Positions 20,541 through 30,990 of a DNA stretch of 64,000 nucleotides are shown one piece after another. Every line of letters starts with the position of its first letter. Position 1 is the stretch's first letter. A program made the position numbers and the translations under genes. Source of the stretch: Lolium rigidum (Eukaryota > Streptophyta > Magnoliopsida > Poales > Poaceae); contig NC_061510.1 of the NCBI RefSeq assembly GCF_022539505.1, forward strand, positions 222,602,043 through 222,666,042, in the 5' to 3' direction. A model generated the notes under the pieces. That model had not been told where the DNA came from, did not search any database, and saw only the letters and a list, made by a program, of their open reading frames with translations.

Positions 20541-21413
20541 ATGTCATCCTTGAAGTTCGATCTACCGCAGCTGAATTATACCACGAGATTTTGTCCGTGG
20601 CAAGTGAAGATGAGGGCGATCCTTACCCAATCTTCTGATCTGGATAAAGCTCTTGATGGATTTGGCAAGAAAGATGCCAAGACCTGGACCGAAAAGGAAA
20701 AGAGGAAAGACCGTAAGGCGTTTTCTTTAATTCAGCTTCATCTATCCAACAATATCTTGCAGGAAGTGCTGGCTGAGAAATCCGCAGCGACGTTGTGGTT
20801 GAAACTGGAATCGATCTGCATGTCCAAAGATCTAACCAGTAAGATACACGTGAAGATGAAGTTGTCCTCGCACAAGCTGCAAGAAGGTGCGTCAATGATG
20901 AATCACCTATCGATCTTTAGAGAGATCATTTCTGATTTGCTATCCATGGAGGTAAAATATGATGATGAGGATCTCGCTCTTATAAAGTTAGTCTTGTTGC
21001 CTAATTCTTTTGCGAATTTTCGAGACACCTTGTTATACAGCCGTGATGAACTAACCCTTGCCGAAGTTTATGAGGCCCTCCAGCAGAGGGAAAAGATGAA
21101 ATCTATTGTGCAGGCAGAGGGTTCGTCATCTAAGGCAGAAGCACGCAGGTCTGAGGCAGGACCGAGAACAGAAACAACAACTACAACAACTACAACAGAG
21201 ATAAGAGCAAGACCGACAGAGGTCGCTCAAAGTCCAAGGGACGAGATGGTAAGTTCTGCAAGTATTGTAAGAAAACTAGCCACAATATTGATGATTGCTG
21301 GAAGTTGCAGAACAAAGAGAAAAGAAACGGTACTTACCAACCGAAAAACAAATTCGAGGGTGATGGTAAGGCTGCTGTTGTTTCCAGTGATAATTCTGAT
21401 GGCGATTGCCTAG
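20541..21413 (+). pseudogene. Copia C1 gag
   Basis: ATG at 20541. The UBN2-type Copia gag runs about 210 residues (FDLPQLNYTTRF, then LSNNILQEVL and KMKLSSHKLQEG). The frame then shifts near 21165: the plus-2 frame continues with an Asn/Lys-rich linker and a zinc knuckle CKYCKKTSHNIDDC (CX2CX4HX4C, about 21262-21303), which binds RNA. The original frame runs on as nonsense to 21413. Gag forms the virus-like particle of the element. Confidence 0.85.
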
Positions 21414-24400
21414 TTGTGTTTGCTGGTTGGGTTTCTGGTAATGATGAGTGGATCCTTGATTCTGCATGTTCGTTTCATATTTGTTGTAACAAAGACTTTT
21501 TTTTTTTGAGAGATGTTGTAACAAAGACTGGTTCAGTTCTTATGAGTTTGTGCAGAGTGGAGATGTTGTGCGTATGGGAGATAAAAACCCACGTGAGATC
21601 GTGGGCATTGGCTCCGTTCAGATCAAGATGCATGATGGCATGACACGCACTTTGACAGATGTGAGACACATACCTAGCATAGCCAGAAATCTGATCTCTC
21701 TCAGTACCCTTGATGTTGATGGGTACAAACACTCCGTTTCTCGTGGAGTTCTGAAGGTAACAAAAGGTTCTCTCGTTCACATGATTGGTGATATGAATTC
21801 TGCAAAATTATATGTTCTTAGAGGTAGCACTTTGTCTGGTATTGATGTTGTTGTTATTCCTGATGAACCTGGTAAAACTAATCTGTGGCATATGCGTCTT
21901 GGACATATGAGTGAACATGGCATGGCAGAATTGCACAAGAGAGACCTGCTAGATGGCTGCAATTTGAGTAAGTTTGAGTTCTGTGAGCACTACATTTTTG
22001 GTAAGCATAAAAGAGTTAAATTCAATGCTTCCATTCATACCACTAAAGGGATTCTAGATTATGTGCATGCTGATGTGTGGGGACCTTCCCGCAAGACCTC
22101 TTTTGGTGGTGCAAATTACATGCTTACTATCATAGATGATTACTCCAGAAAAGTGTGGCCTTTCTTTCTGAAACATAAATCTGATGTGTTTGATGCATTT
22201 AGAAAGTGGAAAGTTATGGTAGAGAAGCAAACAGAAAAGAAAATTAAATTGCTTCGTACTGACAATGGCATGGAGTTTTGTTCTACCGTTTTTAATAATT
22301 ATTGCAGCGACGAAGTCATTGTCAGGCACCACACCATCCCATATACTCCTCAACAGAATGGTCCGGTGGAGAGGATGAACGGAACCATCATCTCCAAGGC
22401 TCGCTGCATGTTGTCCAATGCTGGTATGCATAGACGTTTTTGGGCTGAAGCAGCCTCCACCGCTTGTTACTTGATAAACAGGTCACCTTGCATTCCGCTT
22501 GATAAGAAAACTCCTATTGAGGTATGGTCTGGTTCACCTGCCGATTATTCACAGTTGAGAGTTTTCGGTTGCACTGCTTATGCTCATGTTGATAATGGAA
22601 AGTTAGAACCTAGAGTTGTCAAGTGCGTGTTTCTTGGTTATGGTTCAAGAGTTAACGCATACAGGTTGTGGAATCCTGAAACTAAGAAAGTTTTGCATAG
22701 CAGGAATCTTGTTTTTAATGAGGCTGTCATGTTTCATAAGAGTTCATCTACAGATGTTTCTGATGCTACTGATTTTTCTGATGTTTCTGATGATGAGCTA
22801 GAGAGGATTAGCGTGCAGGTGGAGCACGTGGAGGAGAAAGAAAATGAAGTTGCTGAAAATGATAATATTGTTGTTCAGCACTCACCACATGTTTTGCAAC
22901 AAACAAATAGTTCCATTGCTGCTGATAGACCGAGGCGTAACAAAGGTCCTTGTCCTCGTTTAATTGAAGAATGTAATCTTGTTCATCATGCTTTGAGTTG
23001 TGGTGAACAGGTGGACATGATACTGAACCTGCTACATATACTGAGGCCGTTGCATCCGTTGACCGCGTGAAGTGGATTTCTGCTATGCAAGAGGAGATGC
23101 AATCGCTTGACAAGAATGGCATATGGGATGTTGTGCCCTTGCCTAAACAGAAGAAGGTTGTCCGCTGTAAGTGGATTTTTAAAAGAAATGAAGGTTTGTC
23201 TCCTAATGAGCCTCCGAGGTTTAAGGCAAGATTAGTAGCAAAAGGTTTCAACCAAATTCCAGGTATTGATTATAATGATGTATTCTCTCCGTTTGTGAAG
23301 CATAGTTCCATTCATGCATTCTTTGGTACTGTGGCTATGCATGATCTTGAGCTTGAGAAGCTAGATGTAAAGACTGCCTTTCTGCATGGTGAGCTTGAGG
23401 AGGAGATATACATGGACCAACCTGAAGGTTTTGTTGTGCCTGGTAAGGAGGATCTTGTTTGCAAGCTAAAGAGGTCATGGTCTGAAACAGTCTCCAAGAC
23501 AATGGTATAAAAGGTTTGATTCATTTATGCTTGCACATGAGTTTAAGAGATCTCAGTATGATAGATGTGTTTATATCAAGTTTGTTAATGGATCACCAAT
23601 ATACTTGCTGTTATATATTGATGATATGTTGATTGCTGCCAAGAGAAAGAAAGAGATCACTACTTTAAAGTCACAATTAAGTACTGAGTTTGAGATGAAT
23701 GATCTTGGTGCTGCTAAGAAAATACTAGATATGGAAATTACAAGAGACAGAAAATCTAGCGTGTTATTTCTTAGTCAGCAAAATTACATTCAGAAAGTTC
23801 TTCATCGTTTTAATATGCATGATGAAAGTCTGTTAGTACACCTATGGCTCATCACTTTATATTGTCAGCATTGCAATCTCCTAGTACTGATGGAGATATT
23901 GAGTACATGTCACGAGTTTCATATTCTAGTGTTGTTGGTTCTTTGATGTATGCCATGGTCTGTTCTCGCCCTGATTTATCATATGCTATGAGTTTGGTCC
24001 GTCGATACATGGCTAATCCTGGTAAAAAATATTGGAAAACTGTTCAGTGGATTTTCAGGTACCTTCGTGGCACATCCAAAGCTTGATTGTAGTTTGGCAA
24101 GACCGGTGAGGGACTCGTAGGCTATGTGGATTCAGATTTTGCTGCCGATTTGGATAAGAGAAGATCCCTCACAGGTTATGTGTTCACTGTTGGTGGATGT
24201 GCTGTGAGTTGGAAGGTAACGTTACAACCTGTTGTTGCGCAATCTACGGCCGAAGAAGAATATATAGCAATTAATGAAGCTTGCAAAGAGTCTGTTTGGT
24301 TGAAAGGTTTGTATGCTGAGCTTTGTGGAGATGATTCTTGCATTAACTTGTTTTCTGACAGTCAAAGTGCAATATACCTTACTAAAGATCAAATGTTTCA

Positions 24401-24575
24401 TGAGAGGACAAAACACATTGATATCAAGTACCATTATGTGCGCGACATTATTGCTCAAGGTAAACTGAAGGTATGCAAGATAAGTACTCATGATAATCCT
24501 GCTGATATGATGGTAAAGCCAGTTTTTGTTTCCAAGTTTGAGCTTTGCTCGAGCTTGGTTGGTATAACTGTTTAG
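21305..24575 (+). pseudogene. Copia C1 pol: protease, integrase, RT, RNase H
   Basis: Domains in order: protease (WILDSACSFHIC, about 21449); a 32-bp micro-insertion at about 21498 that shifts the frame; GAG-pre-integrase with HMRLGH but CEHY where the zinc-binding HHCC needs a second Cys; integrase core with the three acidic residues in place (HADVWGP, RTDNGMEF, NGPVERMN); RT from 23067 (KARLVAKGFNQ, YIDDM at 23611-23628); RNase H (DSQSAIYLT, HIDIKYHYVRD) ending 24575. Frames shift near 23010, 23490 and 23835, and two nonsense codons (TGA and TAG) lie at about 24084-24092. Dead. Confidence 0.9.
21482..21529 (-). mobile_element. Micro-retroposon: T10GAGAGA flanked by 16-bp duplication
   Basis: TGTTGTAACAAAGACT is present twice (21482-21497 and 21514-21529) around a 16-nt insert of ten T then GAGAGA. 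On the minus strand this is a few bases of body followed by oligo(A) with a long target duplication, the signature of target-primed reverse transcription of an extremely 5'-truncated LINE or SINE transcript. The 32-bp gain breaks the Copia pol frame. Confidence 0.75.
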
Positions 24576-24672
24576 CCCAAGTGGTTGTTGGCGCCAGCAA
24601 GTGTTTTTCTTTGTTGTTCAGGAGATTGTTGAAGTTCATACTACAAGATGGAATTTGTCACAAGGTGGAGTT

Positions 24673-25008
24673 TGTTGTATTGTGATCCAAATTCATATAC
24701 TAAATGGAGGCTAACTTCTGACGAGCGGAGCGAGCCCGTCGCCGGAGGCTTGGGCCGAAGCGTAGAGGTACGGGTATGGATCATTGGCATCACCTATATA
24801 TACATCTTGTAAGCCGCCGGCTAGGGTTTATCAGATTATAAGATAACCCACGGCGTTTGTAAACACTCCCCAATATAGTAAAGTTTTGCTGGCTCGCTCC
24901 CGTGGTTTTTTCCCCTTCTGTGTTGGAAGGAGTTTTCCACGTTAAATCTTGTGTCTCCGCTGCGTTTACGTTTATCGTTCTTTGTTATTTGCTTTCGCTT
25001 TTATAACA
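24673..25008 (+). repeat. 3' LTR of Copia C1
   Basis: Second LTR copy, preceded by the purine-rich tract AAGGTGGAG (24662-24670) and followed by the CCGGT duplication. Confidence 0.95.
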
Positions 25009-25670
25009 CCGGTCGTGCACGCGCCTCGCCAAGACCCGGGCGCCTCCATCAGGTCGCGCTGTGCCGCGCAGCCGGCCGCGTACGCGCCTCGCCATGCCGC
25101 CGACCCTGCACGCGCCTCGCCTCGCCACAATGTCGGCCGCCTCTATCTGGCCGCGCACGCGCCTCGCCTCGCCATAGACCCTCTACGTCGGTCTCCTCCA
25201 TCTGATCGCGCCTCACCATGCCGCCGGCCGCGCACGTGCCTCGCCACTACGCCGGCCGCCTCCATCTTGCCGCGCTGCGCCACAACGCTGGCCGCCCCAC
25301 GCCACCCTCGACGCCGGCAGCAGCCATCCCTAGTCGTCGCGTGCGCGTCGCTGCCGCCACCCCGCGGCATCCGCCCGTGCGTTGGGCGTCGTGCGCGCGT
25401 GGCCGCCGCCCCTCTCGCCTCGCGTCCCCTCTTGCCTCGTATCCCCTGAGCCACACCTGAGCTGCTTCGGCCGCGTGAGCTGCTTCGGCCACGTGGGCTG
25501 CTCCGGCCGCTTGAACCAAGCCCGAGCCAATTTGGGTCGTGGCTGTGCGTTGGGGAATAAAAATCAAGGCGGGCATCTGTGGGCGTCCGCGCGACATCCG
25601 CGTGTCCACCTGACGACCCAAGCAGATAAAATACACCGCCCTTTGGATCTTAGCATTGGAGATGCCCTAA

Positions 25671-26776
25671 GTAGTTTGATGCCCTAAGGATGACACTCAA
25701 GTCTGCTCATCCTTGGTTCACGTGTCCAGCATCATGACTTCACCCACCGCCTCGTCCATCAGCCCCATGTACCTCTAGGCAAACGTAGGTTCGCCTTCCA
25801 TTCCAGACCTCATGTTCGACCCTAAGTTTAAAATACCATTTGATTATTGGATGATATTCTATAATTGGGAGCCACGAGTTGAACCCTCACTGAGAAGAGG
25901 TCGCGGCCACCCAAGTAGCACGGATAAGGTCTACACATAGGCCCTCCACGTTTTTATAGAGTTTCCAAATTCATTTAAGCATCAACGCTATGTTCATTAA
26001 CGTGGTGTTGAGGATCCCTTCTTCGGATATAACTTCAACGATGATGACTGCTGATGGGGGAGCGCCTATATGCCGACGTGCCGACCGGGTTGGCAGGGAG
26101 CGAGCACCGCACACCTAGGCTGTGTGTTGGTCCAGCCCAACAGCATTTTTTTTTGTGTTTTCTGGTTTTCTTTCCCTTTTCGTTTTTGTTGCTTCTTTTC
26201 TGTTTTTTTTTTCTTTTTTAAAATTTAAAATTTCTTCTGATCAGAACTTTAAAAAAAAATCAAAATCCGAACATTTTTCAAATTTGAATATTTTGCAAAT
26301 ATGAACATACTTAAAATTCAAAAAATGGAAAATTTTCAAATTTTCAACATTTTTTAGTTTTTAAAATTTGAATATTTTTTAAATCTAAACATTTGCGAAA
26401 CATGAACAGTTCAACAAATTTCGACTCTGAACATTCTTGGAATTTGAACAATTAATATTTTCAAAACTTTAAAATTTTCAAATCTAAAAATAAAGAAAAA
26501 TTAAAAATAAACATAAAACAAAATGATAATAGAAAAAAAGAAAAAATAAACAAAAAGGTAAAGCCAGAACAGAAAAAGATAAAAAAAAGGTTAAAGAAAA
26601 CAATGATAATGGCCAAGCCCATGACTGACCTGGGTATGCGGTGCATGGTAAGCCCCGACCTGGTCGGAGTGTAGGATTAACCGTTAATGACGCCTTCCTT
26701 TCAACCCATCACGGTGGATAATTCCTATTTGCCGCCCGACGCAGAACACATTGCTCTCCGCTCACTCACACGCTCA
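25671..26776. other. Unclassified intergenic DNA, AT-rich
   Basis: A mixed-composition first 450 bp, then about 450 bp of AT-rich degenerate words of the type GAACATTTTTCAAATTTGAA. No coding frame or element end recognised; the 60-codon frames at 26122 and 26461 are low-complexity. Confidence 0.5.
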
Positions 26777-27260
26777 CGTTGGAGCTGCCCACCTGACCAT
26801 TAAGCGTGACATACAATAGGTTTTATCACTATTTTATCTTTTTCTAGTTCTCAAGGTTTATTAGTTTCTTTTGTTTTTTTTCGTTTAGTTTGGTTTGGTT
26901 CGGTTTGTTATTTTACTGGTTTAAATTTGTTAATATTTTGAAAAAAGTTTAGATTTGAAAAAGTCCAGATTTCAAAACCATTAAAATTTGAATAATCTTA
27001 AGATAATGAAAATGTTCACATTTTGGAAATATTCAGATTGTGAAAATGTTCAAATTCAAATATTCATAAAATTTTAAAACTGCTCACATTTTGAAAAAAT
27101 ATTCAGATTATTGAAAAATCAAAAAGTTCAGATTTTTAAAAATAATAAGAAAAGAAAAAAAAAGAGAAACTTACCTGTTATCTCAGCCACAATGGGAGTG
27201 GCCCATGGAAAGAAGGCTCCATGCTTGAGGGAATATGTCCCACGTTAGGCAAAGTATAGC
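26777..27260 (+). repeat. Diverged direct repeat, copy 1
   Basis: Begins GTTGGAGCTGCCC and contains CATTAAGCGTGACATACAAT, an AT-rich core of GAAAATGTTCA-like words, then ACTTACCTGTTAT and GTTAGGCAAAGTATAG. The same order of landmarks recurs at 27937-28440. Confidence 0.65.
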
Positions 27261-27936
27261 TTTACATGCTGCACAGGTGCGCTGTCCAATGGATTCATTG
27301 GATCAGCATGCCGGATTGGATGCGAGGGGGCTGCACAGATCAGTGTTGGATGAAAGAGATGCCTCACAACCCTTTCATGTGTTGCCCACGCTTGGGTGGA
27401 ATAAGAGGGTCAAACCCTAGCAGTCGTTGGATCTAGGGCAATCTCCCTTACTCCGACACGACTGGGAAATTTGCTACTGCCGCCGACGGGATGGGGCCTG
27501 CCCGTCATGAGAGCCGTCGGCCTGGGCGATGGTTCTCAATGATGCAGCAGCGTATGGCATCACAAGGAAGGCGCGTGGTTGCGGTGCGGAGGGCGTGAGT
27601 GAGCTCCATGTGCATGTGGTTGCGCATGACAACATGGCTCAATCTAGGCCTTTGCGGGCCACTTTTTGGTGACAATTGAGGTGTGTGGATCCCGGCTTCG
27701 GCGTGCTCCATGGATGTGGCAGCCGACATAGCTCACCTCCTTCCTTGGGCCCATGTCAGTCACCCCGGTGAAGCGTGACTCTGGAATGGCGACATCGGGA
27801 TGCTATGGCAACAACAGTGCAATCCAGCAAGGTCGATGTGTTGCTCCATGGCCTGGTGGGAAGGGAAGATGGGTGGTGCTGACACTTCAGATGAAAATCA
27901 TGCACTTTCCTAGCTCAGAGTGGCGATGACACTCGC
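27261..27936. other. GC-richer spacer between the direct repeats
   Basis: About 680 bp of higher GC with no convincing frame; the short frames on both strands (27235-27420, 27505-27729) have no recognisable domain. Confidence 0.4.
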
Positions 27937-28440
27937 GTTGGACCTTCCCACCTACCCATTAAGCTCGAGATACAATAGGTCTTGCCACTATTTTCTCCTT
28001 TTTCCTGGTTCCCCGGGTTTACTAGTTTCTTTAGTTGTCTGTTCATTTTTTAGATTTAAAAATTATCCATATTCTCAAAAAAATAGATTTCATAAAATTT
28101 GGATTTCAAAACCATTGAAATTTTAAAATGTTAAGATATTGAAAATGATTGCATTTTGAAAATGTTTAGATTGTAAAAATGTTCAAATTAAAATATTAAT
28201 ATTATTTTAAATTATTCACATTTTAAAAAATATTCATCTTTTTGAAAATTAAAATAGATCTAGAGTTTGAAAAATAATTGGATACTAAAAAGCTAATTTT
28301 GAATTTTTTATACAGACTATGAAAATAAGGAAAAAGAAAGAAAAGAGAAATTTACCTGTTATATCATCCACATTTGAAGCCGCCCATGGAAGAAAGGCTG
28401 CAGGCAGGACGGAATTTGTCCCGCGTTAGGCGGAGTATAG
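27937..28440 (+). repeat. Diverged direct repeat, copy 2
   Basis: Matches copy 1 with the landmarks GTTGGACCTTCCC, CATTAAGCTCGAGATACAAT, ATTTACCTGTTAT and GTTAGGCGGAGTATAG. Offset 1160 bp. Roughly 70-80 percent identity by eye. Confidence 0.65.
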
Positions 28441-28914
28441 AAGCTCCCACCGCTGCGGTGTTCTTTGCTGTTGTATCTGGACCGCCAACTTTATTCGATA
28501 ATGGACGATTTTATTACTTGAGCAAGTAATTACACCTAACCTCTGCATAACTAGGATGCACACAACCGTTTAAAAGTCCTCTAAGTATTATGAAATAAAG
28601 AAAAATGCGGAATACATGTCATAAAATGTAAAACGCCCATGAAGCGGGAGGAGTTCCAATCCGCAGATTATGCGGCCATCCATGTAGGAAAAAAGTATCC
28701 CTCCCGTAGCCTCCAATCGTGTACAGACCTCCATAAAGAGGTCGCGATTCTCCACTCAATGAAGAGGCGACCTCAAACGGAGAATACCTGTACATTTGTA
28801 GATAACCTGCAAGCCAGAACAATTTTTATCATTTCTACATAGCCATAAAGCCTAGATAACTACAAGTGCACCCATCCTCATTAGTCTTCGGAACCTTACA
28901 TTGATACCATGAAG

Positions 28915-29588
28915 TCAATTGTCAAAGACGTTGGCAACACTAGTCGGAAGATGAAGGTTGGAAGCTACTTGGATGATCGACCGTATAGATCTAGCAAACC
29001 GACACTGGAAGAACAAGTGTTTAATAGTCTCATCTTGATGATAGAATACACACCAAGTACTTCCATGCCAATTCCGCTTAACAAGATTATCTTTGGTGAG
29101 AATAACCTCCCGACGAAGATACCATGCCAAAATCTTGTTTTTTAACGATATTCTCTTCTTCCAAATTTTCTTGTTATTATCAAAAGGTGTATCTGATAGA
29201 AGTATTGCTTTGTAAAGGGAATCTACCAAGAATTTTTCATTGGCATGTAGATTCCATCGAAAGTTGTCAGGTGCATCTGATAGTTTAATATCCTCCAAAC
29301 TAACAATTAAGGAGTTCCATGCAACTATCGTGGGCTCAACAAATCCCTTCTGAAAGTCACATCCGGAGGAGAGGTAGCCATTACTGTAGCAATGACATCA
29401 CTTTTGCGACGAACAATGCTATACAAAGCAGGATACTGTTCACATAGGGGGACGGTGCCTAACCAAATATCCTCCCAAAACCGTATCGGTGTTCCATCAT
29501 TAATAGAGGAAGTACCAAGGCAAAAGAAGAATTTCTTCGATGCCATTAACACAGCCCAGAAATGCGAATCCCCAGGTTTCCAGGCCAC
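28915..29588 (-). pseudogene. LINE-2 ORF2 C-terminus (zf-RVT region)
   Basis: Two adjoining frames. 29588-29325 carries the pre-zf-RVT motif with GTPIRFWEDIWLG. 29298-28915 carries the zinc-binding zf-RVT domain with FRWNLHANEKFLVDSLYKA, KIWKKRISLKNKILAWYL and the terminal ligand set around ETIKHLFFQCRFARSI. These parts end plant L1 ORF2 proteins. The frame shifts between the two and the expected first cysteines are altered. Confidence 0.8.
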
Positions 29589-30129
29589 TTAGGATAGCGC
29601 TTTCAAAACGATGTACTTTCGTCTCAACATAGTTTGCCAGACCCCATCCTAAGTAAGAAGCTTAAAGAACCATTTACCAAGTAAAGCCGAGTTCTTGACC
29701 TAAAGATCATGTACTCCAAGCCCACCTTGGTCTTTGGGTCTACAAACTATACTGCATTTAACCCGTCGATATTTTTCCTCACTATTCCCTTACCAAAAGT
29801 ATCTTGATCGATAATAATCGAGTTTTCGTAGGACTACTTTCCGCAAAAGAAAGAATGATATTATATACAGTACCATGTTTGTCAATATTGAATTAATGAG
29901 TACCAATCTTCCCCCTAGGGATAACAATTTACCATTCCAACTACTAAGACATTTTTGAAGTCTTTCCTATACTATTTTCCATTCAGCATTTGTAAGTCTC
30001 CGATAATGCTTCGGAATCCCCAAATAACGAATAGGAAACTGGGATTACCCACAACCAAACAAATCCGCGTAAAGAGTTGCATCATCCTGGGTATCCACGA
30101 AACAAAACATTTCGCTCTGATGGAAATTA

Positions 30130-30874
30130 ATTTTTAGACCTGAAAGTTGATCGAATGCCGCGAAAATCAATTTTAGGTTGTGAGCTTTTTCAAGATCATG
30201 GTCCATAAAAAGAATCATATTGTCGGCATACTGGAGGATTGATAAACCCCATCAACAAGATGGGGGATCACTCCTTCAATCTGACCATCAGACTTAGCAC
30301 ATTCGATCAAGATAGCTATCATATCTGCCACAATGTTAAATAACATTGACAATAAAGGATCGCCTTGGCGCAAGCCTTTCCGTGTCTGGAAGTAATGTCC
30401 AGTGTCATCATTTACCCTGATGGCCATACTTCCTCCAGATAGGAAATCATTAATCAACGCTCGCCACTCAGGAGAAAAACCTTTCATCTTAAGAATCTGT
30501 TGCAAGAAAGACTATTTGACCTTATCATAGGCCTTTTCAAAATCTAATTTTAAAATAACCCCATGCAACTTCTCAGTATGCATTTCATGTACCACCTCAT
30601 GAAAAACAAGGATATTCCTTCCTTATATGACAGCGGTTTGCAAAAGCTGAAGTACATGATCCGCCACTGTATTTAGTTTAATAGTGGCCACTTTCGTGAA
30701 AATCTAGAAAATTACATTTAACAAGAAGATAGGTCGACACTGTTGGATCCTCTCTGCCTCGTTAACTTTTGGTGACAAGATTACTTCACCAAAATTTAGA
30801 CGAAATAGTTCTAGCTATCCAGCATGAAGAAAACTGGACATCTCTAGAACGTCTACCTTGATAGTCTCCCAAAA
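30130..30874 (-). pseudogene. LINE-2 reverse transcriptase core
   Basis: RT blocks on the minus strand: KLDFEKAYDKV, then GFSPEWRALINDFLSGGS, GLRQGDPLLSMLFNIVADM (30409-30353), then the catalytic box read as YADN at 30230-30219. Functional RTs have Y/FADD there, so the second Asp is Asn. Stops occur near 30510 and 30630. It continues upstream across Helitron-2 into 33472-33561. Confidence 0.85.
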
Positions 30875-30940
30875 TCTATCTATCTATTATATACTAAAAG
30901 CAAAATAAGGGTCTGAAATAGAAACACTATGTTAATCCAC

Positions 30941-30990
30941 ATCATCATAATTATTTTTTTTTTTTTTGCGAAGGATCATCATAATTATTT
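30941..30990 (-). mobile_element. Micro-retroposon: T11GCGAAGG flanked by 16-bp duplication
   Basis: ATCATCATAATTATTT occurs perfectly at 30941-30956 and 30975-30990 around an 18-nt insert of eleven T then GCGAAGG. Same architecture as the insertion at 21482-21529: minus-strand body remnant of seven bases plus oligo(A), with a 16-bp target duplication. Confidence 0.75.

Larger units (their letters stand above)
20163..25008 (+). mobile_element. Copia retrotransposon C1 (Tork/TNT1-94-like), complete in structure, coding broken
   Basis: LTRs 20163-20499 and 24673-25008 (337 and 336 bp, TGTTGTATTG to TTATAACA), target duplication CCGGT (20158-20162 and 25009-25013), tRNA-Met-type primer site TGGTATCATAGCC at 20502. 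The internal order is gag, protease, integrase, RT, RNase H, as in Copia. By eye the LTRs differ at roughly 20-25 positions (about 93 percent identity), so this is not a very recent insertion. At least five frame disruptions make it non-functional. It sits inside H1. Confidence 0.95.
19585..25667. mobile_element. Harbinger-type DNA transposon H1, split by Copia C1
   Basis: The ends are GGTCATCTCCAACG and, inward from the right, GGGCATCTCCAATG; 19 of the first 24 positions agree. The flanking target duplication is TAA (19582-19584 and 25668-25670), the size and composition used by PIF/Harbinger elements. Without the Copia it is about 1.2 kb, GC-rich in the middle, with no transposase, so it is non-autonomous. 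The right part (25014-25500) is built of short GC-rich repeats around GCGCCTCGCC. The frames at 24949-25687 are low-complexity products of these and unsupported. Confidence 0.75.

Noticed and set aside
24949..25687. Several GC-rich frames after Copia C1
   Set aside because: They start in the LTR or in GCGCCTCGCC repeats and have no domain.
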